Counted from the stretch's first letter, positions 8,413 to 18,579 are shown. The stretch: 49,186 bases of DNA from Acidisoma sp. L85 (GCF_009765865.1 NZ_LMUQ01000050.1:54254-103439); one strand, 5' to 3'. The notes: a model not told the origin generated them from the sequence alone. Program-made: numbers and translations.

Positions 8413-10968
8413 ATGAGTGATGCTCCTCCGCCTTCCCCGTCCCGCCGGCCGCGCCGCCGTTTCAGAATCCTGACCTGGATTCTTCTCCTGATCATCCTGG
8501 TGCCATTGGCGGCCGCCGGGATCTTCATCGCGAGTTTCGATCCCAACGCCTATCGAGGCCGTATCGCCGCGGCACTCTCCCAGGCGACCGGGCGGCAGGT
8601 GACGCTTGCCGGGCCGCTCTCCCTGGCGCTGACGCCAGTGCCCAGCCTGAGGGCACAAGACCTGAGGCTGGCGAACCTGCCGGGCGGCTCCGCCGCCGAA
8701 ATGGTCCAGGTCGCGGAAATCGAAGCCTCGATCTCGCTTTGGCCGCTGCTGAGCCACCGCATAGCGCTGACGCGGCTCGTCCTCCATCAGCCGCGTATCT
8801 TGCTGGAGCGCGTCGGCGGTCAGCCCAACTGGATCTTCCATCCCAATCCGCCGGCGGCATCGGCTGTTTCGGCTAACAGCTCAGGCGCCGCCCAGCCCTG
8901 GCACCTCTCGCTGCGGTCTTTTCGGCTGATCGACGCCGGCCTGGTCTGGCGTGGTGCTGGCGGTGATGAGAGTATCGATGTGGCGGATGCCTCCGTCACG
9001 TCGAATGCGGATGATGGTCCGATCACGCTGCACGGCGCGATACGGTGGCGGGACGTGCCGGTCACCCTCGAAGGAACCACCGGACCGATCGACGATCTGC
9101 TCGCCGGTAGCGCCACCGGCAACTGGCCCCTCGACCTGACGCTGAGCGCCGCCGGCTCGAAAGCGAACCTTCAGGGCAGCGTCGCCGACCCAATGCACGC
9201 CACCGGCTATATTCTGACGCTACGTGGGGAGATCGCCGCGCTCGAAACCCTGGGGCCGCTTCTGCCGCCGGGCCTGCTCCCAGCAGGCACGACGCTGCCG
9301 CCGCTGCATGGGGTCACCGTCTCCGCCATGCTCGACCAGGATGCGAAGGGTGCCCCGCGCATCAGCCGGATCGCGGCTCAGGCCCAGGCCTCCGACCTCG
9401 GAACGCTGCTCCCCGGTCTCAAGCTCGACAGTCTTTCCCTCATCGCACCCGCGATGGATCAGCCGGTAACGGTCAATATCCTCGGCGAACGTCACGACTT
9501 CGCCTTCACAGTCTCCGGCACGCTCGGCGCCATCGCCGCGCTGCGCGGTCCGGCACAGACCGCCTATCCGCTCGATCTCGTCCTGAGCGCCGGGCAGTCC
9601 AACCTGCATGCCCAGGGCACGCTGGCCCAGCCGCTCGTCCTGAAGGGCGCAAATGTCGCGCTCTCCGCCCAGGTCGCCAACCTCGCGACGCTGTCCCCAC
9701 TCTTCGAGGCGCCCTTACCAGCCGCCACGGCCCTGACTGGCTCCGCTAATCTCGCCGATGCGCCCGAGGGTTTCGCGCATGGTCTTGCGCTTACCCGCCT
9801 GAGCCTCAACGGGCCCGAGGGAGATCTAGGCGGCGAAGTCGCCGTCACCTATGGCGGCCGGACCGCCGTCAACGCGACGCTACGCTCCACCCGTCTCGAC
9901 CTCGACGCGTTGCGCGCCATGGGTCAGCCGCTTGTCCCGCTGTCCGCCATGCCGGCAGCCCCGCCACCTCCGCCACCGGCAGCGCCGGCTCCCGCGCATG
10001 CCGAGCCGCGGCGCGTGATCCCGGACCTGCCGCTTCCGGTCGCCGCGCTCCGTAGTTTCGATGGCGATCTGCGGCTTGGCTTCGTCAGCCTGAGGCTCGG
10101 GGGAGCCGAATACCGTGCGCTCGTCACCCGGGTGACCCTGGACCATGGGAAGCTCGCGCTGATGCCATCCTCCGTGGTGGTTCCCGGCGGTGCCATGGTG
10201 GCAGCCGGAAGCCTCGATGCCTCGGGCGCGGTGCCGCAGGTTTCGCTCTCGGCCCAGGCGCCGAACATTGCATTGGCCCCGGTGCTGGCGGCCCTCGGGC
10301 TGGGTGGAGCCGGGCAGGGCTTCGGCCAGGTCTTCGCCAGCCTCAACGCGAGCGGTGCCACCACTCGCGCGCTGGCCGCCAGCCTCAGCGGTCCGCTCGG
10401 CATCTCCGTCGTCAATGGTGTGGTCGATGGGCAGATGCTCGCCCGCGTCTTCGCCCCGGCGTTCAAGGCCGCGCGCGTTCTGCCGCCGGCGCTGCTCGCC
10501 GCCGCCGGTTCGCTGCCGCTGCGGTGCCTCGCCCTGCGGCTCGACTCCACCGCCGGCCACGCCAACGTTGCCGCCTTGGTCTTCGACAGTAGTCTGCTCC
10601 TGCTCCAGGGAACCGGCACGATCGACCTGGGTTCCGAGACCCTCGCTATTGCGCTGAACCCCGAGCTGCACCTCGGCCGCAGCAACCTTAAGGTTCCGCT
10701 GACGCTTGCCGGGACCTTCGCTCAGCCGCGCATCTCGGGCGGCGATGTGAGCGTCAACGATCAGCATACCGCTGGTCTGAACGGGTTGCTCCAGTCTCTG
10801 CTGAGCGGTGCGCATTCCGCCCCGCCGACCTCCAGCGCCTGCGCCCCGGCGCTCGCCCTCGCGCGTAACGGTCAGCCGGGTCCGATGCCGGACAACAATC
10901 CCGGTGGCGGCATCCTCAACAAGCCGATCAATCTGTTCGAGCAATTGCTGCATGGCCAAGGCGGCTAG
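8413..10968 (+). CDS. AsmA family protein
   Basis: 851 residues. A basic N-terminus followed by one membrane anchor (about residues 20-42), then the AsmA signature region (FDPNAYRGRIAAALSQATGR, LRAQDLRLANLPGG), a long beta-rich periplasmic part, a proline/alanine linker at about 513-535, and a C-terminal AsmA-like domain (LPLRCLALRLDSTAGHAN, GTGTIDLGSETLAIALNPE). Members of this family are thought to form lipid-transfer bridges or to influence outer-membrane assembly. It follows mazG after 30 bases and is followed by the Atp12-type gene after 3 bases, so it is probably co-transcribed. Confidence 0.88.
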   Translation: MSDAPPPSPSRRPRRRFRILTWILLLIILVPLAAAGIFIASFDPNAYRGRIAAALSQATGRQVTLAGPLSLALTPVPSLRAQDLRLANLPGGSAAEMVQVAEIEASISLWPLLSHRIALTRLVLHQPRILLERVGGQPNWIFHPNPPAASAVSANSSGAAQPWHLSLRSFRLIDAGLVWRGAGGDESIDVADASVTSNADDGPITLHGAIRWRDVPVTLEGTTGPIDDLLAGSATGNWPLDLTLSAAGSKANLQGSVADPMHATGYILTLRGEIAALETLGPLLPPGLLPAGTTLPPLHGVTVSAMLDQDAKGAPRISRIAAQAQASDLGTLLPGLKLDSLSLIAPAMDQPVTVNILGERHDFAFTVSGTLGAIAALRGPAQTAYPLDLVLSAGQSNLHAQGTLAQPLVLKGANVALSAQVANLATLSPLFEAPLPAATALTGSANLADAPEGFAHGLALTRLSLNGPEGDLGGEVAVTYGGRTAVNATLRSTRLDLDALRAMGQPLVPLSAMPAAPPPPPPAAPAPAHAEPRRVIPDLPLPVAALRSFDGDLRLGFVSLRLGGAEYRALVTRVTLDHGKLALMPSSVVVPGGAMVAAGSLDASGAVPQVSLSAQAPNIALAPVLAALGLGGAGQGFGQVFASLNASGATTRALAASLSGPLGISVVNGVVDGQMLARVFAPAFKAARVLPPALLAAAGSLPLRCLALRLDSTAGHANVAALVFDSSLLLLQGTGTIDLGSETLAIALNPELHLGRSNLKVPLTLAGTFAQPRISGGDVSVNDQHTAGLNGLLQSLLSGAHSAPPTSSACAPALALARNGQPGPMPDNNPGGGILNKPINLFEQLLHGQGG

Positions 10969-10971
10969 GCC

Positions 10972-11694
10972 ATGAAACGCCTCTGGCAGCGGGCAAGCTA
11001 CGGCGCGAGCGAATACGGCTTCGCGATCCTGCTCGACGGCCGCCCGATGCGCCTGCCGAGCGGCGAAACCCTGCCGCTGCGCCACGAGCCCCTGGCCCGC
11101 GCCATCGCCGAGGAATGGGACGGGGTTGGCCAAGGCAAGCCCAGCTTTTCCCCCGCCGATCTCCCACTGACCCAGCTCGCCGCCACGGCGCTGCTGCGCG
11201 TCGCGCCCGATCCGAAACCGGTCGCCGAGGCCGTCGCACGCTATGCGACAAGCGACCTGCTCTGCTATCGCGCCAGCCAGCCGGAGCTGCGGCAGCGGCA
11301 GGCGGCGGAGTGGCAGCCCTGGCTCGACTGGGCTGGCCGTAGCCTGGACGCCTGGCTGCGCGTGACGGAGGGCATTGCCCTGCTCGATCAGGATCCCGCC
11401 GCCCTCTCGGCCTTGTCCCGCGCGGCGCACCGGCAGGACGCCGATGCCCTTGCCGCGCTCGGCGTCATGGTGCCGATCCTGGGCAGTCTCGTGCTGGGTC
11501 TTGCTACGCTGGAAGGCGGTTTGGCGGCGGCGGAGGCCTATCGCCTGTCCTGTCTCGAAGAGCTGTTTCAGGAAGAGAAATGGGGTGAGGACCGTGAGGC
11601 CAGCCATCGCCGCGCCGTAGCGGAGCGGGACATGCTGGCCGCTGCGCGCTATGTCGCTCTGACGCGTCCTCTTCCGGAAGTCCCCCCGTTATGA
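10972..11694 (+). CDS. ATP12-type F1 ATPase assembly chaperone
   Basis: 240 residues, similar to Atp12, which binds the alpha subunit of F1 ATP synthase during assembly in mitochondria and is widespread in alphaproteobacteria. Seen: KRLWQRASYG, FAILLDGRPMRLPSGETLPL, AIAEEWDG, then LLCYRASQPELRQRQAAEWQPWLDW and LSCLEELFQEEKWGED, all typical of the family. The stop overlaps the acylphosphatase start (ATGA). Confidence 0.9.
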   Translation: MKRLWQRASYGASEYGFAILLDGRPMRLPSGETLPLRHEPLARAIAEEWDGVGQGKPSFSPADLPLTQLAATALLRVAPDPKPVAEAVARYATSDLLCYRASQPELRQRQAAEWQPWLDWAGRSLDAWLRVTEGIALLDQDPAALSALSRAAHRQDADALAALGVMVPILGSLVLGLATLEGGLAAAEAYRLSCLEELFQEEKWGEDREASHRRAVAERDMLAAARYVALTRPLPEVPPL

Positions 11695-11966
11695 GCAGCA
11701 AGCGCTTGATCATCGCCGGCCGCGTGCAAGGGATCGGCTACAGGGACTGGATGGTGAACCAGGCGCACGCCTTGGGCATTGACGGCTGGGTCCGCAACCG
11801 CGCCGACGGCACCGTCGAGGCGCTCGTCAGCGGCACCACGGACGCGGTCGAGGAATTGGCCCGCGCCTGCCGGCGGGGGCCACGCCTCGCTCAAGTCACC
11901 AGCATCACGGAAGAGAAGGCGGAACCGCCGCAGGAGCCGGGCTTCTTTTCCCGGCCATCACGGTAG
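11691..11966 (+). CDS. acyP: Acylphosphatase
   Basis: Small enzyme of 91 residues that hydrolyses carboxyl-phosphate bonds of acylphosphates. The signature GRVQGIGYRDW gives the phosphate-binding loop and catalytic Arg18; WVRNRADGTVEA gives catalytic Asn36. The C-terminal tail after about residue 80 is short and proline-rich. It overlaps the upstream gene by four bases and ends the plus-strand operon; a palindromic repeat follows. Confidence 0.93.
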   Translation: MSSKRLIIAGRVQGIGYRDWMVNQAHALGIDGWVRNRADGTVEALVSGTTDAVEELARACRRGPRLAQVTSITEEKAEPPQEPGFFSRPSR

Positions 11967-12034
11967 CGGTTATGAGGTCAGAACCACTGGACACGCGTGG
12001 TCCGTGAGAGCGGGATGTCTTTCGTTCGAGCCGC

Positions 12035-12134
12035 GCTCATTCCACCATGTCATGCTCGGCGAAGGCCCAGCATCCACGCCTTGCTTGCTTCACAAAAAAG
12101 GCGTGGATGGCACGCCTTCGCGTGCCATGACGGA
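12035..12134. repeat. REP-like palindromic element, long copy 2
   Basis: Clearest copy of the family. From outside in: GTCATGCTCGGCGAAGGC (12049-12066), CATCCACGCC (12071-12080), a loop with CACAAAAAA, then GGCGTGGATG (12100-12109, perfect match to the inner arm) and CCTTCGCGTGCCATGAC (12115-12131). It sits between the converging acyP and DUF4167 genes and could fold on either strand, possibly ending both transcripts. The 5' flank from 12035 (GCTC..TCCACCA) is shared with the copy at 38351. Confidence 0.8.
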
Positions 12135-12152
12135 TCTCTCTTGGTCGCGCTC

Positions 12153-12641
12153 TCAGGCTTCCGGCGCTGCGGCGACGATCGGTATTTCGCGGCTCTCACT
12201 ATGGCTTTCGCGCTGCTCGCTCGAAAGCTGCTCTTCGGGTGAGCCAAATTCCTGCTCGTCCGTCGGCGGCTGCTCCTCGCCATTCGCCTGGCGCCGGGGC
12301 TGTCCATTCTGGTAGCCGGCCGGCTGATTCTGCTGCGCCTGCTGGTTGATGGCGCTCACGATGCGGAAGTAATGCTCGGCATACTGAAAGTAGCCTTCGC
12401 CCATCACCCGGTCGCCGGAGCTTGTCGCGTCCCGGCCGAGTTGCAAATACTTCTCGAACAACTGTTGAGCCGTTCCCCGAATGCGAAGATCAGGCCCATT
12501 GCTGTCGAAGACGTGATTGCGGTTGAGGGGGACGCCGCCGCCGCTGCCGCCGGAGTGATGCCGTATCGGGCCTCCGTTGCCGCCGCCTCCGCCGCCGCCA
12601 GTTCCGCGATGGCCACGGCCACGCATCCGCTTGATATTCAT
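12153..12641 (-). CDS. DUF4167 domain protein
   Basis: 162 residues from ATG 12641 (MNIKRMRGRG); a TTG at 12671 would add ten residues and is less like the family. The N-terminus is an Arg/Gly-rich stretch with a run of glycines. The DUF4167 core follows (NHVFDSNGPDLRIRGTAQQLFEKYLQLGRDA, then YFQYAEHYFRI), and then a Gln/Pro/Glu-rich tail. The domain is common in alphaproteobacteria and its function is not known to me. The basic RG-rich start suggests nucleic-acid binding. It is downstream of prmC on the same strand, about 190 bases away. A small hairpin (CGGGC-AGC-GCCCG, near 12688-12701) lies in its leader. Confidence 0.88.
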   Translation of the reverse strand: MNIKRMRGRGHRGTGGGGGGGNGGPIRHHSGGSGGGVPLNRNHVFDSNGPDLRIRGTAQQLFEKYLQLGRDATSSGDRVMGEGYFQYAEHYFRIVSAINQQAQQNQPAGYQNGQPRRQANGEEQPPTDEQEFGSPEEQLSSEQRESHSESREIPIVAAAPEA

Positions 12642-12831
12642 GAGTACGACATGTCGCTTTCCTATTCGCAAACCGCTCGGGCAGCGCCCGGGAGGGCCAG
12701 TCCGCCCAATCGACTTTACGCTTCGAACAAGGGTTTCTGGATCTGGCGCTATGGCTCGTTAGCCGAAAGCCCTGCACCGGATGCCAAATCACGGCGGGAG
12801 TTGCTCAACCCCGGCGCCATGCACAAACAAG

Positions 12832-13716
12832 CTAGACTGCGCCCCCCGATAAGCCAACTTCTTTTTGCAGGCGACCCAAGATCGTCACGCGGGGATGACC
12901 CGCAAGATCCGGGCGCGTTCCCTCGACAGCCAAACCGTAACCCTTCGCGAGCCGCGCCAAAGCCGTTTCCTGGCCGAGCCCGAACTCGAAGACCGCCTTT
13001 CCTACAGGCGTGAGGAGCCTGGCGAGGTCGGCGAACAGGCGGCGATAGGCGTCCAAACCATCCGCCCCGCCATCCAGCGCCAGCACAGGCTCGTGCCGCG
13101 CCACCTCAGGTTCCAGCCCCGCGATGTCGGCGGCCGGGATATAGGGCGGGTTGCTCAGCACAAGATCGAAGCGCCCGCTCAGGGCCCCCGCCCAGTCGCC
13201 CACCAGGAAAGCGGCGCGGCCGTTCAAACCCAGCCGCTCGGCGTTCCGTGCCGCCACCAGCGCCGCGCCCTCGGCGCGATCCACGCCAAGCCCCCAGGCC
13301 GCGCGGAACTCCGAAAGCGCCGCGAGCAGCAGACAGCCGCTGCCGGTGCCGAGATCGAGAATACGGCTCACCGCGCTTCGACCAGGAAAGCAGCCGAGAG
13401 CCGCCTCGATCACCGTTTCCGAATCCGGGCGTGGGATCAGCGTGTCCGCCGAGACCAGAAAATCGAGGCTCCAGAATTCGCGATGCCCGAGGATTGTGGC
13501 GGAAGATTCGCGCGCGGCCCGACGCGCGATGAAACCGGCAAACCGCGCCGCGACTTCAGGCGTGACCGCCTCGTCCTGACGGCGCAACAGCGTGGCGAGG
13601 TCACCCCCCAATGCATGTGCCAGAAGGATACGCGCCTCCCGGTGGGGCGCCTCGATACCGGCTTCGGCGAGAAGCGGCGTCGCGTTCCGCCAAGTCTCGC
13701 CGAGTGTCGCGGTCAC
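12832..13716 (-). CDS. prmC: Peptide chain release factor N5-glutamine methyltransferase
   Basis: Methylates the glutamine of the GGQ motif in release factors using S-adenosylmethionine. 294 residues: helical N-terminal domain, then [10 protein letters not shown] (91-100), SAM-binding DLGTGSGCL (121-129) and the catalytic NPPY (189-192). The GTG start overlaps the prfA stop (GTGA), so the enzyme is made together with its substrate RF1. Confidence 0.96.
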   Translation of the reverse strand: MTATLGETWRNATPLLAEAGIEAPHREARILLAHALGGDLATLLRRQDEAVTPEVAARFAGFIARRAARESSATILGHREFWSLDFLVSADTLIPRPDSETVIEAALGCFPGRSAVSRILDLGTGSGCLLLAALSEFRAAWGLGVDRAEGAALVAARNAERLGLNGRAAFLVGDWAGALSGRFDLVLSNPPYIPAADIAGLEPEVARHEPVLALDGGADGLDAYRRLFADLARLLTPVGKAVFEFGLGQETALARLAKGYGLAVEGTRPDLAGHPRVTILGRLQKEVGLSGGAV

Positions 13717-14780
13717 TGATCCGAATCGGCGAAGGCCGCGAGGCGGGCCGCCTGATCTTCCTCGGTCAAAGCACTGATGATTTCATCCATCTCGCCGAGC
13801 AGCACGCGGTCGATCTTGTAAAGCGTAAGATTGATGCGGTGATCGGTGACACGGCCCTGCGGAAAATTGAAGGTGCGGATGCGCTCGCTGCGATCCCCCG
13901 TGCCGACCTGGCTGCGGCGATCGGCCGCGCGCGACGCATGCAGGCTGGTGCGCTGCTGCTCGTAAAGCCGGGCACGCAGGATCTTCATGGCCTTGGCGCG
14001 GTTCTTGTGCTGGCTTCTCTCTTCCTGCATCGCGACCACGACGCCGCTCGGAACATGCGTGATCCGGACCGCGCTTTCCGTCTTGTTGACGTGCTGGCCG
14101 CCGGCACCGGAGGCCCGATATACATCGATGCGCAGATCGCTTTCGTTGATCTCGACATCAACTTCCTCGGCTTCCGGCAGAACCGCGACTGTGACTGTGG
14201 ACGTGTGGATGCGCCCCTGATTCTCGGTTGCCGGAACACGCTGCACGCGATGCACGCCTGATTCGAACTTCAGCCGCGCGAAGACATTGCGGCCGGTGAT
14301 ATTCGCGATGCCTTCCTTCAGCCCGCCCAGTTCCGTATCGGCATATTCCAGGATCTCGAAGCGCCAGCCCTGCAACTCGGCATAGCGCTGATACATGCCG
14401 AAAAGCTGCGAGGCGAAAAGCGCCGCCTCGTCGCCGCCGGCCGCCGGCCGAATTTCCAGGATGGCCGAGCGCGCATCGGCTTCATCTTTCGGCAGCAAGG
14501 CGAGGCGGATCTCGCTTTCCAATCGCGGGATTTGTGTGCGGAGCGTTTCGCTTTCCGCTTCCGCCATCTCGCGCATTTCGGGGTCGGCAAGCATGGCCTC
14601 GGCTTCGGTGACCCCGCGCTCGGTTTGCCGCAGCTCGCTGATGAGCGTGACGACCGGTTCGATCTCCGAAAGCTCACGAGACGCGCGGACGAATTCCTCA
14701 CCGACCACACCCGAGGATAACCGGTCGCGCAACTCATCCGCGCGCAAAAGAATACGGTCGAGCTTTTCGGCGAGACTCAT
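13713..14780 (-). CDS. prfA: Peptide chain release factor 1
   Basis: Recognises UAA and UAG stop codons and releases the peptide. 355 residues. The tripeptide PAT (183-185, in [14 protein letters not shown]) is the RF1-type stop-codon reader, and GGQ (227-229, in [14 protein letters not shown]) is the catalytic motif whose Gln is methylated by PrmC. No frameshift site of the RF2 type. The ATG overlaps the hisS stop, so hisS, prfA and prmC form one coupled operon. Confidence 0.97.
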   Translation of the reverse strand: MSLAEKLDRILLRADELRDRLSSGVVGEEFVRASRELSEIEPVVTLISELRQTERGVTEAEAMLADPEMREMAEAESETLRTQIPRLESEIRLALLPKDEADARSAILEIRPAAGGDEAALFASQLFGMYQRYAELQGWRFEILEYADTELGGLKEGIANITGRNVFARLKFESGVHRVQRVPATENQGRIHTSTVTVAVLPEAEEVDVEINESDLRIDVYRASGAGGQHVNKTESAVRITHVPSGVVVAMQEERSQHKNRAKAMKILRARLYEQQRTSLHASRAADRRSQVGTGDRSERIRTFNFPQGRVTDHRINLTLYKIDRVLLGEMDEIISALTEEDQAARLAAFADSDQ

Positions 14781-16009
14781 CTCAGCGCGTCCACCACGCC
14801 GTCGAGCGCCACTTCGCTTTGCGCGCCCGCCGCGAGATCCCGCAATTGCACAACACCGCGCGCAACCTCATCCGAGCCCAAAATGACGGCGGCGCGCGCC
14901 CCGATTCGGTTCGCGCGTTCCAGCCGGCGCTTGAGATTGCCGCGATAGCCGATATCCGCGCGAATCCCCGCCGCGCGCAGACGCTGAACCAATGCGAAGG
15001 CGGCACCTTCGTTTTCCTCGCCGACCGGAATCACCGAGACCGGTGCCGCGGCGGCGGGCGGTTCCGCGATGAGCATTGCCATGCGATCGACACCAGCCGC
15101 CCAGCCGACAGCGGGCGTGGGCGGCCCGCCCATTTCCTCGATGAGGCCGTCATAGCGGCCGCCGCCCAGAACGGTTCCCTGAGCGCCAAGGCTCTGCGTG
15201 ACGAATTCGAAAGCCGTGTGATTGTAGTAATCCAGACCACGAACGATGCGCGGGTTCTCGATGAACGGCGTGCCGAGCGTCGTCAGATGCTCGCGCAGAC
15301 GGTCATAGAAGCGCGCGGCCTCGACGGTCAGATGCGGTATGATGGTCGGCGCGTCAGCAACGATGCGGCGGTCACCTTCATCCTTGCTGTCGAGGATGCG
15401 CAGCGGGTTACGCTCCAGCCGCTGTTTGCTGTCGGCTGAAAGCGACGCCTCGTGGATGGTGAAGTAATCCACCAATGCCTGGCGATAAGCGTTGCGGCTT
15501 GCGATGTCACCGAGGGTATTCACCTCGACCACCACATCCTCAGCAATGCCGAGCGCGGTCAGAATGTCCCAGCCGCAGGCAATGACTTCGGCATCGGCCA
15601 GCGGCTCAGCTGGGCCGATCAGCTCTAGTCCGATTTGACTGAACTGCCGGTAGCGGCCTTTTTGCGGCCGCTCGTAGCGAAACATCGGGCCGGCGTAGAA
15701 TACCTTTTGCGGCAGGGATTGCGTGAGTCCGTTGCTGACCAGCGCGCGACACACGGCGGCGGTATTCTCCGGCCGCAGTGTTACGCTGTCACCGCCGCGA
15801 TCGGTGAAGGTGTACATTTCCTTCGTCACGACATCGGAAGTCTCGCCCAGCGTGCGGGCGAAGATGCGCGTGTCCTCGAAGATCGGCGTTACCCATTCCT
15901 CGAAGCCATAGAGGGCGGAAATCCGGCGCGCGGTGTCCATGACATGCCGGTGGCGCTGTTGCTCCTCGCCGATGAGATCGCGCGTGCCGCGGACGGGTTG
16001 GAGCTGCAT
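14777..16009 (-). CDS. hisS: Histidyl-tRNA synthetase
   Basis: Class II synthetase charging tRNA-His. 410 residues. Seen: VRGTRDL near the start, [13 protein letters not shown], motif 2 ([18 protein letters not shown], 110-127), the histidine-binding [12 protein letters not shown], and motif 3 ([15 protein letters not shown]), followed by the anticodon-binding domain. The ATG at 16009 is preceded by only a weak ribosome site. A terminator-like hairpin belonging to ispG lies just upstream (16038-16069), so hisS probably has its own promoter between that hairpin and the start or reads through from ispG. Confidence 0.96.
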   Translation of the reverse strand: MQLQPVRGTRDLIGEEQQRHRHVMDTARRISALYGFEEWVTPIFEDTRIFARTLGETSDVVTKEMYTFTDRGGDSVTLRPENTAAVCRALVSNGLTQSLPQKVFYAGPMFRYERPQKGRYRQFSQIGLELIGPAEPLADAEVIACGWDILTALGIAEDVVVEVNTLGDIASRNAYRQALVDYFTIHEASLSADSKQRLERNPLRILDSKDEGDRRIVADAPTIIPHLTVEAARFYDRLREHLTTLGTPFIENPRIVRGLDYYNHTAFEFVTQSLGAQGTVLGGGRYDGLIEEMGGPPTPAVGWAAGVDRMAMLIAEPPAAAAPVSVIPVGEENEGAAFALVQRLRAAGIRADIGYRGNLKRRLERANRIGARAAVILGSDEVARGVVQLRDLAAGAQSEVALDGVVDALR

Positions 16010-16037
16010 GGGATTGGGCCTGGGGTGGAGGAGAGAG

Positions 16038-16069
16038 AAAAGAAATAGCCCCTCCCTGGAAGGGAGGGG
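16038..16069 (-). terminator. Rho-independent terminator after ispG
   Basis: On the minus strand a perfect 9-bp stem (CCCCTCCCT / AGGGAGGGG, loop TCC, 16049-16069) is followed by CTATTTCTTTTC, a T-rich tract. This is the strongest intrinsic terminator in the window and lies 90 bases past the ispG stop. Confidence 0.7.
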
Positions 16070-16149
16070 TTGGGGTGGGTTGTTCGGCGTGGGCTTGGCG
16101 AGTGTAACCCAAGCGAACCCACCCCCGGCCCCTCCCTTACAGAGAGGGG
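16049..16149. repeat. GC-rich inverted repeat with two hairpins
   Basis: Left part 16062-16081 (GGGAGGGGTTGGGGTGGGTT) pairs with right part 16116-16136 (AACCCACCCC...CCCCTCCC) with a few mismatches, and each half also holds its own hairpin (16049-16069 and 16129-16149). This mirrored layout resembles the intergenic repeats built on ACCCACCCCC and CCTCCC that are common in alphaproteobacterial genomes. It fills the ispG-hisS gap. Confidence 0.6.
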
Positions 16150-16162
16150 AGCAGCGGCGTCG

Positions 16163-17284
16163 CTACTCTGCCGCGATGGCGGCGGGTTCGGCGGCGCGGA
16201 TCGCGGCGGCTTTGGCCTCGACCATCTCGACCACGTGGTCGATCATCGCATCCTTGTCGATCGTATGGCTCTGCTTGCCGGCGGCATAGACCATGTGCCG
16301 CCCGGCGCCGCCGCCGGTGATGCCGAGATCGGTCATCGTCGCCTCGCCCGGCCCGTTCACCACGCAGCCGATGATGGAGAGCGTGAGCGGCGTCTCGATA
16401 TGCGCCAGCCGGTCCTCCAGCGCCGCCACCGTGCGGATGACATCGAAGCCCTGCCGCGCGCAGGACGGGCAAGAAATGATGCGCACGCCGCGATGCCGGA
16501 TGCCGAGCGACTTCAGCATCTCCCAGCCGACATGCACCTCTTCCTCGGGCTCAGCCGAAAGCGAGACGCGCAAAGTGTCGCCGATCCCGGCCCAAAGCAG
16601 CGAGCCAAGGCCGATCGAGGATTTCACCGTGCCGGTGCGCTTTCCGCCCGCTTCGGTGATGCCGATATGCAGCGGATGGTCACAGACTTCCGAGAGTTGC
16701 TGATAGGCCGCGACCGCCAGGAAGACGTCCGACGCCTTCACGCTGATCTTGAACTCGTGGAAGTCGTGGTCTTGCAGAATCTTGGCGTGTTCCAGCGCGC
16801 TCTCGACCAGCGCCTCCGGATTGGGTTCGCCGTATTTTTCGAGCAGATGGCGCTCCAGCGAGCCGGCATTGACGCCGATGCGGATCGAGCAGCCATGGTC
16901 CCGCGCCGCCTTCACCACCTCGCGCACCCGTTCGGCGCTGCCGATATTGCCGGGGTTGATGCGCAGGCAGGCAGCGCCGGCGACCGCGGCTTCGATAGCG
17001 CGGCGATAGTGGAAATGGATGTCTGCGACGATCGGCACATCGACCTGCCGGACAATCTCGTGCAGCGCCTTGGTGCTTTCCTGATCCGGGCAGGACACGC
17101 GCACGATGTCCACGCCGGCCTTCTCGGAAAGCCGGATCTGGGCGACGGTGCCATCGACATCCGTCGTCAGCGTATTCGTCATGGTTTGCACGGTGATGGG
17201 CGCATCGCCCCCCACCTTCACGCGCCCAACGCTGATTTGCCGGGACTTACGACGCTGAATTTGCTGATAGGGGCGGTAGCTCAT
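16163..17284 (-). CDS. ispG: 4-hydroxy-3-methylbut-2-en-1-yl diphosphate synthase
   Basis: Iron-sulfur enzyme of the MEP isoprenoid pathway, which feeds ubiquinone and hopanoids. 373 residues. TIM-barrel start ([19 protein letters not shown]), ADIHFHYR and LRINPGNIG, then the [4Fe-4S] ligands Cys272, Cys275 ([10 protein letters not shown]) and Cys307 ([12 protein letters not shown]) with Glu314. GGAG five bases before ATG 17284 supports the start. It follows the RodZ-like gene after 43 bases, a pairing seen in many bacteria. Confidence 0.97.
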   Translation of the reverse strand: MSYRPYQQIQRRKSRQISVGRVKVGGDAPITVQTMTNTLTTDVDGTVAQIRLSEKAGVDIVRVSCPDQESTKALHEIVRQVDVPIVADIHFHYRRAIEAAVAGAACLRINPGNIGSAERVREVVKAARDHGCSIRIGVNAGSLERHLLEKYGEPNPEALVESALEHAKILQDHDFHEFKISVKASDVFLAVAAYQQLSEVCDHPLHIGITEAGGKRTGTVKSSIGLGSLLWAGIGDTLRVSLSAEPEEEVHVGWEMLKSLGIRHRGVRIISCPSCARQGFDVIRTVAALEDRLAHIETPLTLSIIGCVVNGPGEATMTDLGITGGGAGRHMVYAAGKQSHTIDKDAMIDHVVEMVEAKAAAIRAAEPAAIAAE

Positions 17285-17327
17285 AATGCGCTCCGTTGCG
17301 GGCTTTGCGAGACGATGACCGCGATAG

Positions 17328-18428
17328 TCATCCGTTCGTATGTCCCGCTGAATTGGTAACCGAAGGATTAGCGTCAGGTTTCGCTGGCGTGACGTCCGGC
17401 GCGGCAGCCGCAGGGCCGAGCTTGGTCTTCAGGCTTGCGGCATCCAGCGGCAGATTGCGGACGACATGACCCTTCAATGGGCCAAGCGGCGTGCCGCCCA
17501 GCGCGATCGTCGTGACGGTCGCATTGCCGGTGGTGAGGGTCAGCTCCGGCTGATCCGGCACCGTGTAGCTTTCGCCGGAGTGCAGCACATGCTGATAGAT
17601 CACTCGCCCCGTGCCGTTCTTGATTTCGATCCAGGCATCGCCGCTGGCCTCGATGACCAGTTGCCCCGCCGAGGCCGAGAGCGCCGCCGAACCATCAGGG
17701 GCGGCGGGCGGCGGTGTCGCCTCCGCCAACGCGCCAAGCGCGGTCGGTGGCGTTGAAAGCCGAGCCGCCGGTGGTGGCGCTGGCATAGGCACCGCGGCGG
17801 CGGCCGAGGAGGGCGACACATCCGCGTCATTCGGCAGAGGCGGCCCAGGATCCGGCGTGACAACGGGCTTCGGACGTACCGGTGCCGGCTTGACCAGAGC
17901 GAACTTCGGCGCCGGCGGTGGCGCCAGAGGCTCCAGATGGGCGGGCAGGGAGTCGATTGAGGAAGCCATGCGTTCGCTGCGGCCGGAGTAGTGATACCAG
18001 CCAATATACCCCGCGATCACGATCACGGCACCCACCAAGACGAGCGCCCCAGCAGGGACTCCGCGCTGTGGCGCGGGAGCCGGGAAAACCAGGTCGGTCT
18101 TATGAGTGACCTCCTCCCGCTCGGCCTTGAACCGCCGGATCGCCTCGTTGGCGTCGAGGCCCAGCGCGATCGCGTAGGTCCGCACGAAGCCGACCGCATA
18201 GGCCGTCCCCGGCAGGTCCTGCAAATCGCCACGTTCGATCGCGTGGATGAAGGCGGGCTTGATCCGCAGCGCGTTGGCGACCCACTCCACCTCATAGCCA
18301 AGGCGTTCGCGGGCTTCTCTCAGCTCTGTCCCGATACGGGAGGTGCCGGCGCCGGGGCCACGGAAATCGTCCTCAGATCTGCCCCGATCGTCTGGAACCG
18401 AGCGTTTGGGTCTCTGAAAGGCTGCCAC
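17328..18428 (-). CDS. RodZ-like protein: cytoplasmic helix-turn-helix, membrane segment, periplasmic DUF4115 domain
   Basis: 366 residues starting at GTG 18428. Residues about 31-100 form a Cro/C1-type helix-turn-helix domain ([44 protein letters not shown]), as in RodZ, where it binds MreB. One membrane segment spans about 126-146. A long proline/alanine-rich linker follows, then a C-terminal beta domain ([32 protein letters not shown]) of the DUF4115 type. The expected role is cell-shape control at the inner membrane. It lies directly upstream of ispG and probably shares its transcript. A DNA-binding regulator is the alternative, but the domain order argues for RodZ. Confidence 0.85.
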   Translation of the reverse strand: MAAFQRPKRSVPDDRGRSEDDFRGPGAGTSRIGTELREARERLGYEVEWVANALRIKPAFIHAIERGDLQDLPGTAYAVGFVRTYAIALGLDANEAIRRFKAEREEVTHKTDLVFPAPAPQRGVPAGALVLVGAVIVIAGYIGWYHYSGRSERMASSIDSLPAHLEPLAPPPAPKFALVKPAPVRPKPVVTPDPGPPLPNDADVSPSSAAAAVPMPAPPPAARLSTPPTALGALAEATPPPAAPDGSAALSASAGQLVIEASGDAWIEIKNGTGRVIYQHVLHSGESYTVPDQPELTLTTGNATVTTIALGGTPLGPLKGHVVRNLPLDAASLKTKLGPAAAAPDVTPAKPDANPSVTNSAGHTNG

Positions 18429-18579
18429 TCTCTCTCATTCCGTGCAGCTGCACCAGGAAGCGGGACAACGCGCGCAGATCGGCGTCCCGGGTCAACAGGC
18501 AAGTTTCGAGGGTGAGAATGCCCCGTTTTGGCGAGCGCGTCGACTCGCCTCACGCTTATTCTACTGCCGGCCGACCGCG

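Noticed and set aside
9880-11607. Minus-strand open frame of 575 codons across the AsmA and Atp12 genes
   Set aside because: It spans two well-supported genes on the other strand and has low-complexity Arg/Gly/Gln content.
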